8,451 nucleotides of DNA, taken from positions 1 to 8,451 of the forward strand of contig DAOKYY010000123.1 of NCBI GenBank assembly GCA_035325905.1, read 5' to 3'. Position numbers and translations under genes: made by a program. Under the pieces are notes generated by a model that did no database searches, was not told where the DNA came from, and worked only from the letters and a program-made list of their open reading frames with translations. This document shows positions 5,583-8,451 of the stretch, piece by piece. This DNA is from DYGX01 sp035325905. GTDB taxonomy: Bacteria; Chloroflexota; Anaerolineae; Aggregatilineales; Aggregatilineaceae. Position 1 is the first letter of the stretch, and every line of letters starts with the position of its first letter.

Positions 5583-6685
5583 GCCAGCAGCGCGGTATAG
5601 ACCTCGCGGACCCGCGTCGCGACCGCGCGCCAATCCTGGCGGGCGGCGTGAGCGCGTCCTGCCGCGCCCAGCCGCGCGCGCAGCGCCGGGTCACGCAGCA
5701 GCCGCAGGATCGCCTCGGCCAGCGCGCCGGGGTCATCCTGCGGGACGAGCAGCCCCGTCTCGCCGTCGATCACGGCTTCTTCGACCCCGCTGCCGCGCGT
5801 GCCGATCACCGGCAGACCGGCGGCGCTCGCCTCCAGAAAGACCAGCCCGAAGCCCTCGAATTTGCCGCCGACGTTGAGCGACGGCAGCGCGAACACGTCG
5901 GCGTGGTGATACCAGCCGAGCAGCTCCGCTTCGGAGATCATCCCCGCCAGCCGCACGCGGTCGCCCAGGCCGTGCCGCGCGATCAGCGCCTCGACGCGCG
6001 CCAGGTACTCCGGCTCGTCGGCGCGCCCGGTGACGATCAGCCGCGCGTCCGGCATAGCGGCGCGCACCTGGGCGAAGGCTTCGACCAGCAGGTGCGTCCC
6101 TTTGCGCGCCTTGACCCCGCCCGATGCCAGCACAGTTGGCCCTTGCTTGCCGGGGTCAGGCTGAGGCGCCTGGAAGCGCGCCGCGTCCACGCCGTTGCGG
6201 ATGACGATCGGGTCTGCGCCGGGCAGGGCATCGCGGACGCGCCCGGCGGTGTAGTCGCTGACCGCGATCAGGCGGGCGCGGCGATAGGCGCGACGGTAGA
6301 GCGGACCGGCCAGCGGGCGCGCCGCCGTCGTCGGGACGAAGGTGCCGTGCGCGGTGACGACCAGCGGGCGCGTCCCGGCGATCCACTGGCCGAGCGGCGC
6401 GTATGGCTCGGCCAGGACGTGTACGAGATCGCACTCCGCCGCCGCGCGCCGCACACGCGGCGCGGCCAGCAGCGAGCGGATCAGGAAGCCGCGCCGCGCC
6501 GGAACGAGCCGGGGCAGCGCCCGCTCGACGCGCCCCGCGCCCGGCGCCGGATCGACGGTGCCTCCATCCTGCGCCAGGGCGACGACTTCCACGCCCAGCG
6601 CGCTCAGGCTGCGCCCCAGGTCGAGCGCGTAGCGCGCCCAGCCGTAGGCGGCGGCGAAATCGGGCGCCAGCAGCGCGACGCGCAT
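5579..6685 (-). CDS. GT4-family glycosyltransferase
   Basis: The 368-residue product has a complete GT4 layout. The N-terminal Rossmann domain opens with MRVALLAPDF and a glycine-containing AAYGWARYA loop (12-20). TAHGT (111-115) holds the usual active-site His113, and IRNGVD (162-167) marks the hinge. The donor domain has K195 in ARKG, though the customary Arg of the GR motif is Gly. The E-x7-E motif is E277/E285 (GKFEGFGLVFLEASAAGLPV), followed by EEAVIDGETGLLVP. The closest family look is PimB-like or mannosyltransferase-type GT4, but the sugar cannot be assigned. The ATG at 6685 shares one base with the preceding gene's TGA (TGATG), with AAGGGAG 6 nt upstream. The 47 in-frame codons before it overlap the upstream gene and read like shadow sequence. 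The TGATG junction indicates translational coupling. Confidence 0.93.
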   Translation of the reverse strand: MRVALLAPDFAAAYGWARYALDLGRSLSALGVEVVALAQDGGTVDPAPGAGRVERALPRLVPARRGFLIRSLLAAPRVRRAAAECDLVHVLAEPYAPLGQWIAGTRPLVVTAHGTFVPTTAARPLAGPLYRRAYRRARLIAVSDYTAGRVRDALPGADPIVIRNGVDAARFQAPQPDPGKQGPTVLASGGVKARKGTHLLVEAFAQVRAAMPDARLIVTGRADEPEYLARVEALIARHGLGDRVRLAGMISEAELLGWYHHADVFALPSLNVGGKFEGFGLVFLEASAAGLPVIGTRGSGVEEAVIDGETGLLVPQDDPGALAEAILRLLRDPALRARLGAAGRAHAARQDWRAVATRVREVYTALLA

Positions 6686-7866
6686 CACCCGCTCCCTTCG
6701 ACGAAGGCGCGGATGCGCTCCGCGCGCGCCCGCCAGGTGTAGCGGGCCGACAGGGCGCGCGCCGCCTCGGCCAGACGCCGCGTCAGGGCCGGGTCGTCGC
6801 GCAGGCGAGCCAGCGCATCGGCCCACGCCTGCGCGTCGCCGGGCGGGACGAGCAGCGCGGTCTCGCCGTCGCGCACGACCTCGGCGGCGCTCGGCAGGTC
6901 GCTGGCGAGCACGGCGCAGCCCGCCGCCAGGTACTCGAACAGCTTGATCGCGGACGCGTAATAGGCGAAGTGCTGGGTCCAGGGCAGGGGCAGCGCGCCC
7001 ACGTCAAGCGCCGCCAGATAGCGCGGGATCGCCGCCGGGGGAACCTGCCCCGCCGCGTGCAGCCGTTCGGCGGGCAGGCCGCGCGCCGCCCACTGGTCGC
7101 GCAGCGCACGGACGCCGTCGTCCGGCCCGCCGGCCAGCAGCAGATCGATCGCCGCGCCCCGCCCGGACGCCAGCGCGACCGCGTCGATCAGCGTGTCCAG
7201 CCCCTTCGGCATGCCCATCGTGTGCAGCCGCCCGATGTACCCGACCACGAACGCGTCGGGCGAAAGGCCGAGCGCGGCGCGGGCCTCGTCACGGGACGGC
7301 GGGTTCGCGAACCGTGCGGCGCGCACGGCGTCGTGCTCGACGGTCACACAATGAGCGCCCCGCTCGCGTAGCGCGTCCGCGAGGTGGCTGGTCAGCGCCA
7401 CGATCCGCGCCCGCCGCCCGATCATGCGCAGCAGCGTGCGCCCCAGCCGCGAGCGGTGGACGGCGTGCGCTTCATAGACCAGCGCCGTGCGCGGGCGGAT
7501 CAGCGCCAGCCACGCTGCCACAAAGAGATCGCGGGTGTAGAGCACGTCCGGGCGGCGCGGCACCAGCCAGAGCGCCAGCGCCAGCGCGAATGTGACCGTT
7601 TGCGTGATGAACGCGATCCGCCAGCGCGGAAAGATCGGGAACAGGTCGAGGATCGGCAGGCGGCGAAAGGCGAAGACGCGCTCCACGCCGTAATGCGACC
7701 ACAGTGACCCGGCCGCGCGCATTTCGGCGGTGTTGATCCGGCGCGGCGCGACGAGCGTCACCGTGTACCCGGCCTGGGCGAAGGCTTCGCTCATCTGCGC
7801 GATCTGAAGGCCGTGCGCCTTCTCGGTCGGCAGGCGGTTGTTGGCGGCGTAGATCAGCTCAGGCAC
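6685..7866 (-). CDS. GT4-family glycosyltransferase (variant without first motif Glu)
   Basis: The 393-residue product opens with a well-known GT4 subgroup signature: a short strand, then RLPTEKAHGLQIAQMSEAF (11-29), in which the Thr-Glu-Lys-Ala-His-Gly stretch is typical. YEAHAV (131-136) carries the active-site-type His134. The donor loop is IGRLHTMGMPKG, with R213 and K221. In place of the E-x7-E motif it has SAIKLFEYLAAG, keeping E311 while position 303 is Tyr. That variant is common in this subgroup. A hydrophobic stretch (about 84-103) suggests monotopic membrane attachment, fitting a lipid-linked acceptor. The start is GTG 7866, with GAGG 9 nt upstream, overlapping the previous gene by 8 bp. 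It is followed by the TGATG junction. The substrate is unknown. Confidence 0.92.
   Translation of the reverse strand: MPELIYAANNRLPTEKAHGLQIAQMSEAFAQAGYTVTLVAPRRINTAEMRAAGSLWSHYGVERVFAFRRLPILDLFPIFPRWRIAFITQTVTFALALALWLVPRRPDVLYTRDLFVAAWLALIRPRTALVYEAHAVHRSRLGRTLLRMIGRRARIVALTSHLADALRERGAHCVTVEHDAVRAARFANPPSRDEARAALGLSPDAFVVGYIGRLHTMGMPKGLDTLIDAVALASGRGAAIDLLLAGGPDDGVRALRDQWAARGLPAERLHAAGQVPPAAIPRYLAALDVGALPLPWTQHFAYYASAIKLFEYLAAGCAVLASDLPSAAEVVRDGETALLVPPGDAQAWADALARLRDDPALTRRLAEAARALSARYTWRARAERIRAFVEGSG
6692..6698 (-). promoter_or_regulatory. Shine-Dalgarno of the 5579-6685 glycosyltransferase gene
   Basis: AAGGGAG on the minus strand lies 6 nt before the ATG at 6685, inside the end of the preceding gene. 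It fixes the ATG of MRVALLAP as the start, in preference to in-frame codons up to 6826. Confidence 0.75.
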
Positions 7867-8451
7867 GGCTCGCGGCCTCGCGCATCAGCGCCACGATGCG
7901 GTCCATCAGCCCGTCGAGCGAGTGCGCCGCCAGCGTCCGCGCGCGCAGATCAGCCCCGATCGCGGCGCGCTCGTCCGGCGACAGCGCCAGCAGCGCCGCC
8001 AGCCGCTCGGCCAGCGCGGCGTCGCCCGCGTCGCCGGACAGGTAGAGTAAATCGGCGGCGTCGCCCAGCAGCGGCAGCAAATCGGGATTGGTGACAATCG
8101 TCGGCTTCCCGGCGACCATCGGCTCCAGCGCGGCCTTGTCGAACGACCCGGTTGGCGTCAGACCGACGGACAGCGCGCTCTGCGCCAGCGCGGCGAGCGC
8201 CTCACGGTGTGGCAGCGGCCCGACGAACTCGACCGGCGGCGCGGGATCGAGCGACGCGGCCAGCGCGCGGAGCATCGCCGGATAGTCCGGCTCGCGCTCG
8301 ACCGCGCCGCCGATCAGCCGCACGCGGAACGGCCCCGTCTCCGGGCGGGCGGCGAGCAGCGACGCGGCGCGCAGCAGCCAGTCTTGCCGCTTGATGCGCG
8401 ACAGCCGCCCGATCATCACGATCTGCGGCGGCGCGGCTTCCGGCTGCGGCG
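7859..8451 (-). CDS. GT4-family glycosyltransferase, C-terminal part (5' end beyond the window)
   Basis: The frame is open to the right edge, reading PPQIVMIGRLSRIKRQDWLL. This is the donor domain of a GT4 enzyme, and the GTG at 8419 and ATG at 8416 are internal codons, not starts. The GRLSRIKRQD loop has the Arg and Lys that bind the nucleotide-sugar diphosphate. Further on come VEFVGPLPHREA and a LTPTGSFDKAALEPMVAGKPTIV block that keeps the second Glu of E-x7-E but has Gly at the first position, a known subgroup variant. About 197 residues are visible, and the N-terminal acceptor domain (usually about 170-200 residues) must lie outside. Its TGA overlaps the next gene by 8 bp. It is the most upstream member of the operon seen here. 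Confidence 0.9.
   Translation of the reverse strand, partial: PQPEAAPPQIVMIGRLSRIKRQDWLLRAASLLAARPETGPFRVRLIGGAVEREPDYPAMLRALAASLDPAPPVEFVGPLPHREALAALAQSALSVGLTPTGSFDKAALEPMVAGKPTIVTNPDLLPLLGDAADLLYLSGDAGDAALAERLAALLALSPDERAAIGADLRARTLAAHSLDGLMDRIVALMREAASRA

Noticed and set aside
6686..6826. 47-codon N-terminal extension of the 5579-6685 glycosyltransferase
   Set aside because: It overlaps the upstream GT gene, reads as low-complexity Arg/Gly/Ala sequence, and the ATG at 6685 has a good Shine-Dalgarno and starts exactly at the Rossmann strand.
5576..7371. Plus-strand ORFs at 5576-6742 and 6403-7371
   Set aside because: They are antisense to two clear GT4 genes, with shadow composition and no recognisable motif.
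1..8451. CRISPR array, insertion sequence, attachment site or phage genes
   Set aside because: No array of spaced identical repeats of CRISPR length, transposase-like frame, terminal inverted repeats or phage-like protein was seen. The tRNA 3' end is not repeated elsewhere in the window as an integration site would be.

Overview
The window is very G+C-rich bacterial DNA. It has sigma70-type promoters, Shine-Dalgarno-led and tightly overlapping genes, and long shadow ORFs on the opposite strand. I cannot name the organism. The style of the glycosyltransferase (GT) cluster and of the large membrane protein made me think of Chloroflexota (Anaerolineae-like), but that is a low-confidence inference.

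Left end (1-425). A plus-strand reading frame enters from the left and stops at 36-38. A minus-strand tRNA-Arg(CCU) follows, with its own promoter (203-231) and hairpin terminator (67-94). Next is a divergent, apparently non-coding plus-strand unit: five CTGA-type repeats spaced exactly 11 bp apart (259-309), the last merging with a consensus -35 box, then a -10 box, about 85 nt of RNA and a strong intrinsic terminator (386-425). I read this as a candidate regulated small RNA, and it is the most unusual item here.

Main part (424-8451). Seven minus-strand genes are read from right to left. In transcription order they are: a 5'-truncated GT4 glycosyltransferase, three complete GT4 glycosyltransferases, a CgeB-like glycosyltransferase, a hexapeptide-repeat O-acetyltransferase, and a polytopic GT-C-like membrane protein. 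Junctions are an 8-bp overlap, a 1-bp TGATG overlap, a 109-bp gap, a 4-bp GTGA overlap, and gaps of 10 and 30 nt. The 109-bp gap carries a plausible internal promoter and a hairpin.

Together the genes look like the late part of a surface-glycan or glycolipid locus. Cytoplasmic GTs would build an oligosaccharide, the acetyltransferase would decorate it, and the membrane GT-C-like protein would add a sugar on the outer face from a polyprenyl-phosphate donor. No sugar-nucleotide synthesis, flippase or polymerase gene lies inside the window, so the product cannot be named. The last gene's stop codon lies inside the U-tract of the convergent small-RNA terminator.
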